Of a stretch of DNA of 26,418 nt, positions 1-6,294 are shown one piece after another; the stretch's first letter is position 1; every line of letters begins with the position of its first letter. The translations under genes and the position numbers were made by a program. The notes under the pieces were generated by a model, which saw only the letters and a program-made list of their open reading frames with translations, had not been told where the DNA came from and made no database searches. The stretch is from JBBQSN01 sp038213835 (lineage in GTDB: Bacteria; Actinomycetota; Actinomycetes; Actinomycetales; CAWJMD01), in NCBI GenBank assembly GCA_038213835.1, contig JBBQSN010000022.1, positions 1 to 26,418 of the forward strand. Reading direction: 5' to 3'.

Positions 1-678
1 ATCGACCCGCCGCGCTGGCCGGCCCACGGGCGGCTCTGGTCGCACCTGGTGAGCGACCGTGATCTGGACGAGCTGCACGAGCTCGCCGCCCGCTGCGGCG
101 TCCCGCGCCGCGCCTTCGAGGGCGACCACTACGACGTCCCCGCCGAGCTCTACGACGTCCTGGTCCGGGCCGGTGCCGTCCCGATCGAGGGGCGCGAGCT
201 GCTGCGCCGACTGGTCGAGGCCGGGCTGCGGGTGCCCAAGCGGCGCGGCGAGAGCGTGCCGCACAGCGCGCGCGTCCACGACCACCTGCCGGACGCCGGG
301 CCGGGTCGGCTCGACGTCGTCCGGTCGCGGCTCCCGGCTCCGCGCGCAGTGGTGCACGAGGACCTGCTGCTGGTCCGGGGCGGCGACGGGACCGTGCTGC
401 TGGTCCAGGACCAGCAGGGCTGGGTGCTCCCGCCGCTGGCCGACGCCACGGGAGGGGCGCGTCCGGTCGGGTTCGTGCGACACCGGCTCGACGGCGATCC
501 CGGCCCCGCGTACCGGCACCCGCGGCCGTGGGCCTACCGGCAGCTGCACGAGGTGCCGCAGCCACGCTGCGGCGCGAGCGGCCCGCCGCACCGCTGGGCC
601 GCCCCGGACGAGGCGTCCCGGCTGCTGGGGGCCGACCCCGTCCGGCTGCTGCTCGTCCCGGGTCGCGGGGTGCACTGA
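1..678 (+). CDS. DUF4031 domain protein with C-terminal extension, 5' partial
   Basis: The reading frame is open from the first base. Its first residues, IDPPRWPAHGRLWSHLVSD, match the usual start of DUF4031 proteins minus about four residues, so only the extreme N-terminus is missing. The DUF4031 core (DPPxWPAHGRLWSHL, then GVPRRAFEGDHYDVP) fills roughly residues 1-85; the function of this family is unknown. About 140 further residues follow, beyond the usual length of the domain. This tail reads like a worn Nudix fold: a strand LLLVRGGDGTVLLVQD, then GWVLPP, and near the end WAAPDEASRLLG. No GX5EX7REUXEEXGU Nudix box is present, so hydrolase activity is not expected. The Nudix resemblance is inference; the DUF4031 call is firm. 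It is followed 84 bp later by the nucleotidyltransferase gene on the same strand. Confidence 0.8.
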   Translation: MDPPRWPAHGRLWSHLVSDRDLDELHELAARCGVPRRAFEGDHYDVPAELYDVLVRAGAVPIEGRELLRRLVEAGLRVPKRRGESVPHSARVHDHLPDAGPGRLDVVRSRLPAPRAVVHEDLLLVRGGDGTVLLVQDQQGWVLPPLADATGGARPVGFVRHRLDGDPGPAYRHPRPWAYRQLHEVPQPRCGASGPPHRWAAPDEASRLLGADPVRLLLVPGRGVH

Positions 679-750
679 GCAGGCACCGATCCTGCTCGGC
701 GGTCGGGCGACAGGCCGAGGACAACAGCACGCGAGCCCCTGCGGGTGCGC

Positions 751-762
751 GATGATGCAGGC
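751..762 (+). promoter_or_regulatory. -10-like hexamer for a leaderless start
   Basis: GATGAT (751-756) is followed by exactly six bases and then ATG 763. There is no Shine-Dalgarno sequence before that ATG. The placement matches several other starts in the window and suggests transcription starting at or next to the start codon. No clear -35 was found. Confidence 0.4.
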
Positions 763-1443
763 ATGGTCTCTCCGTCGACGAGCCGCGCCCACCGCGCTGC
801 GGCCCTGCCCGCCGACCTCCCCCCGGGGACGGTGGCGGGTCTCGTCCTGGCGGCCGGCCCCGGGAGTCGGATGGGCGGGCCGAAGGCCCTCCTGCGCGAC
901 GTCAGCGGCGAGCCGTGGGTGCGCACCCGCAGCCAGACCCTGATCGACGCCGGGTGCACCCCGGTGATCGCTACCGTCGGCGCCGAGGCGATCCGGGTGC
1001 GCTCGACCCTGCAGCCCGGCGTCAACGCCGTGCACGTGCGGGAGTGGAAGACCGGCATGGGCGCCTCGCTGCGCGCCGCGCTCGCCAGCCTGGCCTCGAT
1101 GGGCCAGGAGCTGGAGGCCGTCCTGGTGACCGTCGTCGACACCCCGGGCCTGACCGTCGAGGTGAGCACCGCCGTCATCGAGGCTGCCGCCTCCGCCGCG
1201 CGGGGCCGGTCGCTGCACGGGTCGCTCGTCCAGGCGGTCTACGCCGGTGTCCCCGGTCACCCTGTGCTGATCGGCCGCAACCACTGGCTCGGCGTCCACC
1301 TCGACGCCGACGGCGACGTCGGCGCCCGCACCTACCTGCAGCACGAGAAGGTGCGCCGGGTCGAGGTCGGCGACCTCGGCGACGGCCGCGACGTCGACAC
1401 CCCCGAGGACCTCGAGGCCAGCAGGCTGCACCGAGCCCGGTAG
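763..1443 (+). CDS. MobA/MocA-like molybdenum cofactor nucleotidyltransferase
   Basis: This 226-residue protein carries the N-terminal nucleotidyltransferase signature LVLAAGPGSRMGGPKALL (about residues 27-44) and a DTPG segment in the middle, as in the MobA/MocA/IspD-like NTP transferase superfamily. MocA adds CMP to molybdopterin to give the cytosine dinucleotide cofactor used by the xanthine dehydrogenase/CO dehydrogenase family. That suits its place beside moaE, moaD and moaA and a few kb from such an enzyme. MobA (GMP transfer) or another NTP transferase cannot be excluded on sequence alone. ATG 763 is preferred over in-frame GTG 745 because the extra six residues are not family-like and a -10-like hexamer sits 6 nt before 763. 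Confidence 0.8.
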   Translation: MVSPSTSRAHRAAALPADLPPGTVAGLVLAAGPGSRMGGPKALLRDVSGEPWVRTRSQTLIDAGCTPVIATVGAEAIRVRSTLQPGVNAVHVREWKTGMGASLRAALASLASMGQELEAVLVTVVDTPGLTVEVSTAVIEAAASAARGRSLHGSLVQAVYAGVPGHPVLIGRNHWLGVHLDADGDVGARTYLQHEKVRRVEVGDLGDGRDVDTPEDLEASRLHRAR

Positions 1444-1484
1444 GCGACCTGCGGCACCGCACGGCCACGTCCCGAGCCGAGACC

Positions 1485-1496
1485 TACGCTGTGACC
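1485..1496 (+). promoter_or_regulatory. -10 box for leaderless moaE
   Basis: TACGCT (TANNNT type) at 1485-1490 is followed by six bases and ATG 1497, with no Shine-Dalgarno sequence. This spacing would put the transcript start on the start codon. In-frame GTG 1491 touches the hexamer, which argues against it as the start. Confidence 0.55.
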
Positions 1497-1958
1497 ATGA
1501 CGACCACGCCGGACTCCTCGAGGGTCACCGAGCCCGCGCGCCTCGTCGTGCGCGCCGAGGTCGTCGACGCCGCCCTCGACGTCTCCGAGCACGCGGCCCT
1601 GGTGGACGCCGCGTCCGCGGGTGCCGTGGTCACCTTCACCGGAGTCGTCCGCGACCACGACCACGGACGGGTCGTGCGCGAGCTGGAGTACTCCGCCCAC
1701 CCGTCCGCGGGCGACATCGTGGCCGAGGTGGCCGCCGAGGTGGCTGCCAGGTTCCCGGTCGACGCCGTGGCGGTCAGCCACCGGGTCGGGGTGCTCCCCA
1801 TCGGGGGCGTGGCGCTGGCCGTCGCGGTCTCGGCCGCGCACCGGCGCGAGGCGTTCGAGGCGGCGTCCGAGGTGGTCGAGCTGGTCAAGCAGCGACTACC
1901 GGTGTGGAAGCGCCAGGTGTTCGCCGACGGCACCGACGAGTGGGTCAACTGCACCTGA
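1497..1958 (+). CDS. moaE: molybdopterin synthase catalytic subunit MoaE
   Basis: MoaE is the large subunit of molybdopterin synthase, which turns cyclic pyranopterin monophosphate into molybdopterin using sulfur carried on the MoaD C-terminus. The 153-residue product shows the family core: GAVVTFTGVVRDHDHGRVV followed by LEYSAHPSAGDIV, then VAVSHRVGVLPIGG, and the C-terminal block ELVKQRLPVWKRQVFADG with the conserved lysines that contact MoaD and the pterin. Its length is normal. It converges on moaD-moaA across a short hairpin-containing gap, so all its partners lie within 2 kb but in two transcription units. Confidence 0.93.
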   Translation: MTTTPDSSRVTEPARLVVRAEVVDAALDVSEHAALVDAASAGAVVTFTGVVRDHDHGRVVRELEYSAHPSAGDIVAEVAAEVAARFPVDAVAVSHRVGVLPIGGVALAVAVSAAHRREAFEAASEVVELVKQRLPVWKRQVFADGTDEWVNCT

Positions 1959-1969
1959 GCACGACGGTC

Positions 1970-1989
1970 GGGCCTGGGGCGGCAGGCCC
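1970..1989. terminator. hairpin between convergent moaE and moaD
   Basis: GGGCCTG (1970-1976) and CAGGCCC (1983-1989) form perfect 7-bp arms around a 6-nt loop. The hairpin exactly fills the gap between the two convergent stop codons. There is no T-run, so termination is inferred from position and symmetry and could act in both directions. Confidence 0.5.
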
Positions 1990-2241
1990 TCAGCCCCCGG
2001 CGAAGGGCGGCAGGACGTCGACCTGCGCCGCGCCGTCCAGACCGGTCGTGGGGTCCGAGGCCGGGGTGCCGTCGACCAGCACGGTCGAGACCGCCAGCAC
2101 CGTGGCCAGCCCGGGTCGCGTCGAGGCCAACCGCCGACGCAGCGCGGCGACGTCGGACCCGGCGGGTACCTCGACGGTCTCCTCCGGGACGCCGGCCGCG
2201 GCCGCCGCACCTGCGTAGTAGCGGACCAGCAACGTCCTCAC
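1990..2241 (-). CDS. moaD: molybdopterin synthase sulfur carrier subunit MoaD (ThiS/MoaD family)
   Basis: The 83-residue product is a small ubiquitin-like protein. It starts VRTLLVRYYAGAAAAAG and ends VDVLPPFAGG. The C-terminal Gly-Gly is the site that is adenylated and thiocarboxylated before sulfur is passed to the pterin in complex with MoaE. The GTG start overlaps the moaA stop codon as GTGA, so translation is probably coupled to moaA. Length, Gly-Gly end and neighbours together make the call secure. No MoeB/ThiF-like activating enzyme is visible in the window. Confidence 0.9.
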   Translation of the reverse strand: MRTLLVRYYAGAAAAAGVPEETVEVPAGSDVAALRRRLASTRPGLATVLAVSTVLVDGTPASDPTTGLDGAAQVDVLPPFAGG

Positions 2242-3329
2242 CCGCCGATCGCGCTCATTGGGCGGTCCGGCTGGACGAAGCCCTCGTCGTCGATGCCGTG
2301 ACCGGCCCGCTTGCGCCACATCGCCTGCCGCCACACGCCGGCGATCTCGCCGTCGTCCGCGCCGCCGCGCAGCAGCGCGCGCAGGTCGGTCTCGCCCCGG
2401 GCGAACAGGCAGTCGCGCAGCTGCCCGTCGGCGGTGAGCCGGGTGCGGTCGCAGGCACCGCAGAACGAGCGGGTGACCGAGGCGATGATGCCGACCGTGC
2501 CCGCCGGGTGGTCTGCGCCTGCCGCGACCGCGAACCGCTCGGCCGGTGCGGCACCGCGGTCGGCGCTGGGCATCGGCCTGACGTCGAAGTGCCCGGTCAG
2601 GGACGCCAGCACCTCGTCGGCTGTGACCATGACGTCGCGGTCCCAGCCGCCCTGGGCGTCCAGCGGCATCTGCTCGATGATGCGCAGCTCGAAGCCCTCC
2701 TGCAGCGCCCAGCGCAGCAGGTCGGGGGCCTCGTCGTCGTTGGTGCCGCGCAGCAGCACGGCGTTGACCTTGATCGGGGAGAGTCCGGCCGCGCGGGCCG
2801 CCTCCAGCCCGGCGAGGACGTCCGCGTGCCGGTCGCGGCGAGTGATCGCCTCGAACCGCTGCGGGGACAGGGTGTCGAGCGAGACGTTGAGCCGCTCCAG
2901 CCCGGCGGCGGCGAGCCCGGCCGCACGTCGCTTCAGGCCGAGGGCGTTCGTCGTGAGCGAGGTCGACACCGGCTGCCCGGACGAGGTCACGAGCGACGTG
3001 CTGGCCTCGACGATCTTCTCCAGGCCCTTGCGCAGCAGGGGCTCGCCGCCGGTGAACCGCACCTCCTGGACGCCGAGGTCGCGCACCGCGAGGGTCACCA
3101 GGCGGATCACCTCGTCGTCGGTGAGCGCGAGGTCGTCGGGCAGCCAGTCCAGACCGTCCTCGGGCATGCAGTACGAGCACCGCAGGTTGCACCGGTCGGT
3201 GAGCGAGACGCGCAGGTCGGTGGCCACGCGCCCGAACCGGTCGACCAGGCGGTCGTCGGCCGGGCGGGCGGGATCGACGACGGGGCGCGCGGTGCGCACT
3301 CCGGGAAGTCCCAGACCGACGGTCGTCAC
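2238..3329 (-). CDS. moaA: GTP 3',8-cyclase MoaA
   Basis: MoaA is a radical SAM enzyme that, with MoaC, converts GTP to cyclic pyranopterin monophosphate, the first step of molybdenum cofactor synthesis. The 363-residue product has the N-terminal CX3CX2C cluster motif in DRCNLRCSYCMPEDG (Cys47, 51, 54), the GGEPLLRKG segment (about 94-102), and the C-terminal second cluster set FCGACDRTRL...DCLF (Cys290, 293, 307). It ends in Gly-Gly, which is needed for MoaA activity. The start is GTG 3329, chosen because a TACAGT hexamer sits exactly 6 nt upstream and no Shine-Dalgarno is present. moaC is not in the window. Confidence 0.95.
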   Translation of the reverse strand: MTTVGLGLPGVRTARPVVDPARPADDRLVDRFGRVATDLRVSLTDRCNLRCSYCMPEDGLDWLPDDLALTDDEVIRLVTLAVRDLGVQEVRFTGGEPLLRKGLEKIVEASTSLVTSSGQPVSTSLTTNALGLKRRAAGLAAAGLERLNVSLDTLSPQRFEAITRRDRHADVLAGLEAARAAGLSPIKVNAVLLRGTNDDEAPDLLRWALQEGFELRIIEQMPLDAQGGWDRDVMVTADEVLASLTGHFDVRPMPSADRGAAPAERFAVAAGADHPAGTVGIIASVTRSFCGACDRTRLTADGQLRDCLFARGETDLRALLRGGADDGEIAGVWRQAMWRKRAGHGIDDEGFVQPDRPMSAIGG

Positions 3330-3341
3330 CTGACCACTGTA
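3330..3341 (-). promoter_or_regulatory. -10 box for leaderless moaA
   Basis: On the minus strand TACAGT (3341-3336) is followed by GGTCAG and then GTG 3329. The TANNNT hexamer with a 6-nt gap fits a leaderless moaA-moaD transcript. No convincing -35 was found. Confidence 0.55.
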
Positions 3342-3465
3342 CGTCCGCCCGGTGCGTGCAGGGCGAGGGACCGACGATCGCGATGACGACCGCGAGATCG
3401 CACGAACGGTGCGAGCGCGGACGCCGGACGAGCCGTTCGCGCCATCTCGCGCAGCAACGGACCCT

Positions 3466-3479
3466 TACGCTCCCCGGCC
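3466..3479 (+). promoter_or_regulatory. -10 box for the small ORF
   Basis: TACGCT (3466-3471), the same hexamer as before moaE, lies 8 nt before ATG 3480. The rest of the 3342-3465 gap between divergent moaA and this ORF shows no other clear signal beyond CG-rich partial repeats. Confidence 0.4.
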
Positions 3480-3665
3480 ATGAGTGAATCGAGTCCGGTG
3501 AAGCTGTGGGCGACGGGGATGGAGGGGATCGAGCCGCTGCCCGAGGACGGCGCGGAGGTGTTCTCCGTCGGTCGGGTGCCGCAGAGGCGTCGCCGGGTGT
3601 CGTTCATCCGGAGCTTGTTCGGACGTCACGTGATCGAGGGACACCAGCTGGCCCGGCGGCAGTGA
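3480..3665 (+). CDS. small hypothetical protein (61 aa)
   Basis: I do not recognise this protein. Nearly every codon ends in G or C (only a handful of exceptions in 61), as expected of a real gene in this genome. A TACGCT hexamer precedes the ATG by 8 nt, and a hairpin with a T-rich tail follows the stop by about 20 nt. The product has an acidic, hydrophobic first half (KLWATGMEGIEPLPEDGAEVF) and a strongly basic second half (VPQRRRRVSFIRSLFGRH). There is no signal peptide or membrane segment. It lies between moaA and the MoxR gene, in a self-contained unit. A role with either neighbour would be a guess. An overlapping minus-strand frame has less convincing composition and context. Confidence 0.55.
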   Translation: MSESSPVKLWATGMEGIEPLPEDGAEVFSVGRVPQRRRRVSFIRSLFGRHVIEGHQLARRQ

Positions 3666-3684
3666 GCCGTCGACGTGGGAGAAC

Positions 3685-3720
3685 CCGTCCGAGAGCCTGG
3701 CCCGGACGGACGTCTTCTTT
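3685..3720 (+). terminator. probable intrinsic terminator of the small ORF
   Basis: CCGTCCG (3685-3691) and CGGACGG (3703-3709) are perfect 7-bp arms with an 11-nt loop, followed by ACGTCTTCTTT. This is one of the few T-rich tails in the window and lies 20 nt after the stop codon. Confidence 0.5.
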
Positions 3721-3740
3721 CACCTCGCGGTCACCGAGGC

Positions 3741-3771
3741 GGGGCGACACGGGGCGACGCTGGGGCGACAC
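3741..3771 (+). repeat. three helically phased GGGGCGACRC direct repeats
   Basis: GGGGCGACAC (3741-3750), GGGGCGACGC (3751-3760) and GGGGCGACAC (3762-3771) repeat at 10- and 11-bp steps, just upstream of the -35 element of the MoxR-led operon. One-turn spacing suggests sites for a protein binding one face of the helix. Function is inferred from position only. Confidence 0.5.
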
Positions 3772-3793
3772 GGGGGCCGACCACGCGTCCCGG

Positions 3794-3828
3794 GTGACAA
3801 CGGGGACGGTGACCCCGACGATGAGCCC
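3794..3828 (+). promoter_or_regulatory. promoter of the moxR-coxE-VOC-xdhC operon
   Basis: GTGACA (3794-3799, five of six matches to TTGACA) is separated by 17 bp from GACGAT (3817-3822), then six bases and ATG 3829. This is the only start in the window with a good -35, correct spacing and a -10-like hexamer. The transcript would be leaderless. Confidence 0.55.
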
Positions 3829-4734
3829 ATGACCGATCAGGCACCCGCTGCCCGGGCGCAGGCACCGCAGACCCCGCAGCAGCTGGCCGACGCGCTCGCG
3901 GCGACGGGGTACCTGGCCGACGAGGGGCTGGCGACGGTCGCGTGGCTGGCGCTGACGATGCGCCGGCCGCTGCTGCTCGAGGGCGAGCCGGGCACCGGCA
4001 AGACCGCGCTGGCGCAGGCGCTCGCCGAGGCCACGGGCGCGGAGCTGATCAGGCTGCAGTGCTACGAGGGCATCGACGCCTCCCAGGCCCTGTACGACTG
4101 GGACTTCCCGCGCCAGGTGCTGCACCTGCGCGCGGTCGAGGCCGCAGGCGGTGACGCCCGGTCGGTGGAGCAGGTCGAGCAGGACCTGTTCACCGAGCGC
4201 TTCCTGCTCGACCGGCCGGTGCTCAGGGCGCTGCGCACCCAGCCGTCCCTGCTGCTGGTCGACGAGATCGACCGGGCCGACGACGAGTTCGAGGCGTTCC
4301 TGCTGGAGGTGCTCTCGACCGGCTCGGTGACCATCCCCGAGCTCGGGACGGTGACCGCCGCGCAGCCGCCGCTGGTGGTCCTGACGTCGAACCGCACCCG
4401 CGACCTGCACGACGCCCTCAAGCGGCGCTGCCTGTACCACTGGGTCGAGCACCCGTCGCTGAACCGCGAGGTCGAGATCCTGCGCTCGCGGATCCCCGGC
4501 ATCGAGCAGCGGCTGGCCGAGCAGGTCGCCCACGCCGTGCACCGGATGCGTGCCGGCGACCTGCTCAAGCCTCCCGGCGTCGCCGAGTCGCTGGACTGGG
4601 CGAACGCGCTGCGCACCCTGGGCGCGAACGAGCTCGACCCCGCCACCGCCGCGGCCACCCTCGGTGCGGTGATCAAGTACCGCGAGGACGCCGAGCGGGT
4701 GCGGGTCGACCTGGACCGGCTGCTGGCCGGCTGA
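3829..4734 (+). CDS. MoxR-family AAA+ ATPase (CoxD-like)
   Basis: This 301-residue MoxR-type ATPase is a chaperone-like protein. In cox clusters its relative CoxD, with the VWA partner CoxE, is needed to mature the Mo-Cu active site of CO dehydrogenase. Visible motifs are Walker A GEPGTGKT (52-59), Walker B LLLVDEIDRADDEFEAF (from about residue 141), sensor region VLTSNRTRDLHDALKRRC, and a C-terminal lid segment with RTLGANELDP. The following gene starts one base after its stop and encodes the expected VWA partner. The family call is firm. The maturation role here is inferred from synteny, and the enzyme below is form II, for which the active-site metal is not settled. Confidence 0.9.
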   Translation: MTDQAPAARAQAPQTPQQLADALAATGYLADEGLATVAWLALTMRRPLLLEGEPGTGKTALAQALAEATGAELIRLQCYEGIDASQALYDWDFPRQVLHLRAVEAAGGDARSVEQVEQDLFTERFLLDRPVLRALRTQPSLLLVDEIDRADDEFEAFLLEVLSTGSVTIPELGTVTAAQPPLVVLTSNRTRDLHDALKRRCLYHWVEHPSLNREVEILRSRIPGIEQRLAEQVAHAVHRMRAGDLLKPPGVAESLDWANALRTLGANELDPATAAATLGAVIKYREDAERVRVDLDRLLAG

Positions 4735-4735
4735 G

Positions 4736-5893
4736 GTGCCCACCGCCACGGGTGCGACGCCGAGCCCGGCACCGGGGCAGGACGTCGACGTCCTGCTGGT
4801 CGGGTTCGGTCGCGCGCTCACCGCGGCAGGCGTGCTGGTGACCGCGGACCGTGCGCAGTCCTTCGTCCGGGCGGTCGACGCCCTCGGCACCCAGGGGCAG
4901 GACGTGTACTGGGCAGGCCGCGCCACCGTGTGCTCGCAGCCGGACGACCTGGCCGTCTACGACCGGGTGTTCGAGACCTGGTTCGCCGGTCACCGGCCGC
5001 GGCAGGGTGCCCGCTCGCACACGCCCGTCCAGCGCTCGGTCGAGGCGAGCATCGAGGACGCCCCCGGCGGCGCGGGTGCGGGGCCGGACGAGGAGCAGCC
5101 GCAGCTGAAGGTGCTGGCCTCGACCACCGAGGTGCTGCGGCACCGCGACATCGCCGACCTCTCCAACGCCGACAAGGCCCGGCTGGACGCCCTCTTCGCG
5201 GGTCTCAGCCCGCGGCTGCCCACCCGGCCGAGCGCGCGCCGCCGTCGGGCCTCCCACGGCGAGGTCGACGCCCGCGCCCTGCTCCGCGAGCAGCTGCGCC
5301 GGGCGGGGGAGATCGGCCCGGTCCGCTACCGGCGCAAGGCCCGTCGTCCGCGCCCGGTCGTGCTGCTGGTCGACGTCAGCGGTTCGATGAACCCGTACGC
5401 CGACGCCCTGCTGCGGCTCGCGCACCTGCTCGTCCGGGCGTCCCGGTCGCGGCGGGGCGGACGGGTCGAGGTGTTCACGATCGGCACCCGGCTGACCCGG
5501 CTCACGCCCGTCCTGCGCACGGTGCGGGCCGCGCCGGCGGCGCTGGACGCCTGCGGACGCGTCGTCCCCGACTGGTCCGGCGGCACCCGGCTCGGCGAGG
5601 TGCTCGCCGCCTTCGTCGACCGGTGGGGACGCCGGGGGGTCGCCCGCGGGGCGGTCGTGGTGATCTGCTCCGACGGCTGGGAGCGCGGCGACACCGCCCA
5701 GCTCGCCGAGCAGGTCGAGCACCTCTCCCGGCTGGCGCACCGCGTGGTCTGGATGAACCCGCACCGGGGCAAGGCCGGCTACCAGCCCGTCCAGGCCGGC
5801 ATCGCCGCCGTCCTGCCGCACCTGGACGACTTCGTGGCCGGCCACTCTCTGGCCGCCTTCGGCGAGCTGCTCGAGCTGATCGGGGACGCGTGA
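4736..5893 (+). CDS. VWA-domain protein, CoxE-like
   Basis: This 385-residue protein belongs to the CoxE family of von Willebrand factor A proteins that pair with MoxR ATPases. The C-terminal half holds the VWA domain with an intact metal-dependent adhesion site: DVSGSMNPY (Asp213 onward), the threonine of WSGGTRLGEVL, and the aspartate of VVVICSDGWERGD. The N-terminal half is helical, with a charged linker around residues 100-130 (EDAPGGAGAGPDEEQPQ). No signal peptide is present, so it acts in the cytoplasm. The GTG start lies one base after the moxR stop, so translation is probably coupled. It likely works with the ATPase on assembly or activation of the Mo hydroxylase; this is inference from the CoxD-CoxE pair. 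Confidence 0.88.
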   Translation: MPTATGATPSPAPGQDVDVLLVGFGRALTAAGVLVTADRAQSFVRAVDALGTQGQDVYWAGRATVCSQPDDLAVYDRVFETWFAGHRPRQGARSHTPVQRSVEASIEDAPGGAGAGPDEEQPQLKVLASTTEVLRHRDIADLSNADKARLDALFAGLSPRLPTRPSARRRRASHGEVDARALLREQLRRAGEIGPVRYRRKARRPRPVVLLVDVSGSMNPYADALLRLAHLLVRASRSRRGGRVEVFTIGTRLTRLTPVLRTVRAAPAALDACGRVVPDWSGGTRLGEVLAAFVDRWGRRGVARGAVVVICSDGWERGDTAQLAEQVEHLSRLAHRVVWMNPHRGKAGYQPVQAGIAAVLPHLDDFVAGHSLAAFGELLELIGDA

Positions 5894-5906
5894 CGGACGG
5901 GACAGG

Positions 5907-5918
5907 CAGGATGACGCC
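5907..5918 (+). promoter_or_regulatory. possible internal -10 hexamer before the VOC gene
   Basis: CAGGAT (5907-5912) is followed by six bases and ATG 5919. It has the NANNNT form and 6-nt spacing seen elsewhere, but the 25-bp gap after the CoxE gene also fits simple operon read-through. Confidence 0.3.
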
Positions 5919-6290
5919 ATGTCGCTGACCTTCGAGCACGTGACCGTCGACTCCCAGGACGCCGGCGCGCTCGCCGCCTTCTGGGCAGCCGCGCTGGGCT
6001 GGGGCGTCGCGCCGGACGCGGATCCCGAGTTCGCCATGATCGGCGGGCCGAACCGCCCGACCGACACCCCCGGGTGGCTGTTCTTCCGGGTGCCGGAGAC
6101 CAAGGTCGCCAAGAACCGCGTGCACGTCGACCTCGAGGCCGACGACCTCGAGGTGGAGACCGAGCGGCTGATCGGCCTGGGGGCCACCGTGCTGCACGAG
6201 AAGCGTGAGCACGGTGCGCACTGGCGAACCCTGTCCGACCCCGAGGGCAACGAGTTCTGCGTCGTTCAGCGTCCGTCCGAGGAGGCCTGA
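5919..6290 (+). CDS. VOC-superfamily (glyoxalase-like) protein
   Basis: The 123-residue product has two beta-alpha-beta-beta-beta modules typical of the vicinal oxygen chelate fold: an N-terminal FEHVTVDSQDAGALAAFWAAALGW and a C-terminal NRVHVDLEADD...HWRTLSDPEGNEFCVV. Possible metal ligands are His8, the His of VHVDL and the Glu of GNEFCVV. This arrangement is common in the glyoxalase/bleomycin-resistance-like family, whose members range from dioxygenases to binding proteins. No substrate can be assigned. It sits between the CoxE and XdhC genes, with 25 bp and 4 bp gaps, so it is probably co-transcribed. I do not know it as a standard part of cox clusters. Confidence 0.85.
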   Translation: MSLTFEHVTVDSQDAGALAAFWAAALGWGVAPDADPEFAMIGGPNRPTDTPGWLFFRVPETKVAKNRVHVDLEADDLEVETERLIGLGATVLHEKREHGAHWRTLSDPEGNEFCVVQRPSEEA

Positions 6291-6294
6291 GCCG

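Noticed and set aside
3326..3607. Minus-strand frame overlapping the moaA promoter and the small ORF
   Set aside because: It runs over the moaA start signals and lacks a ribosome binding site or recognisable features. The plus-strand ORF has better composition and flanking signals.
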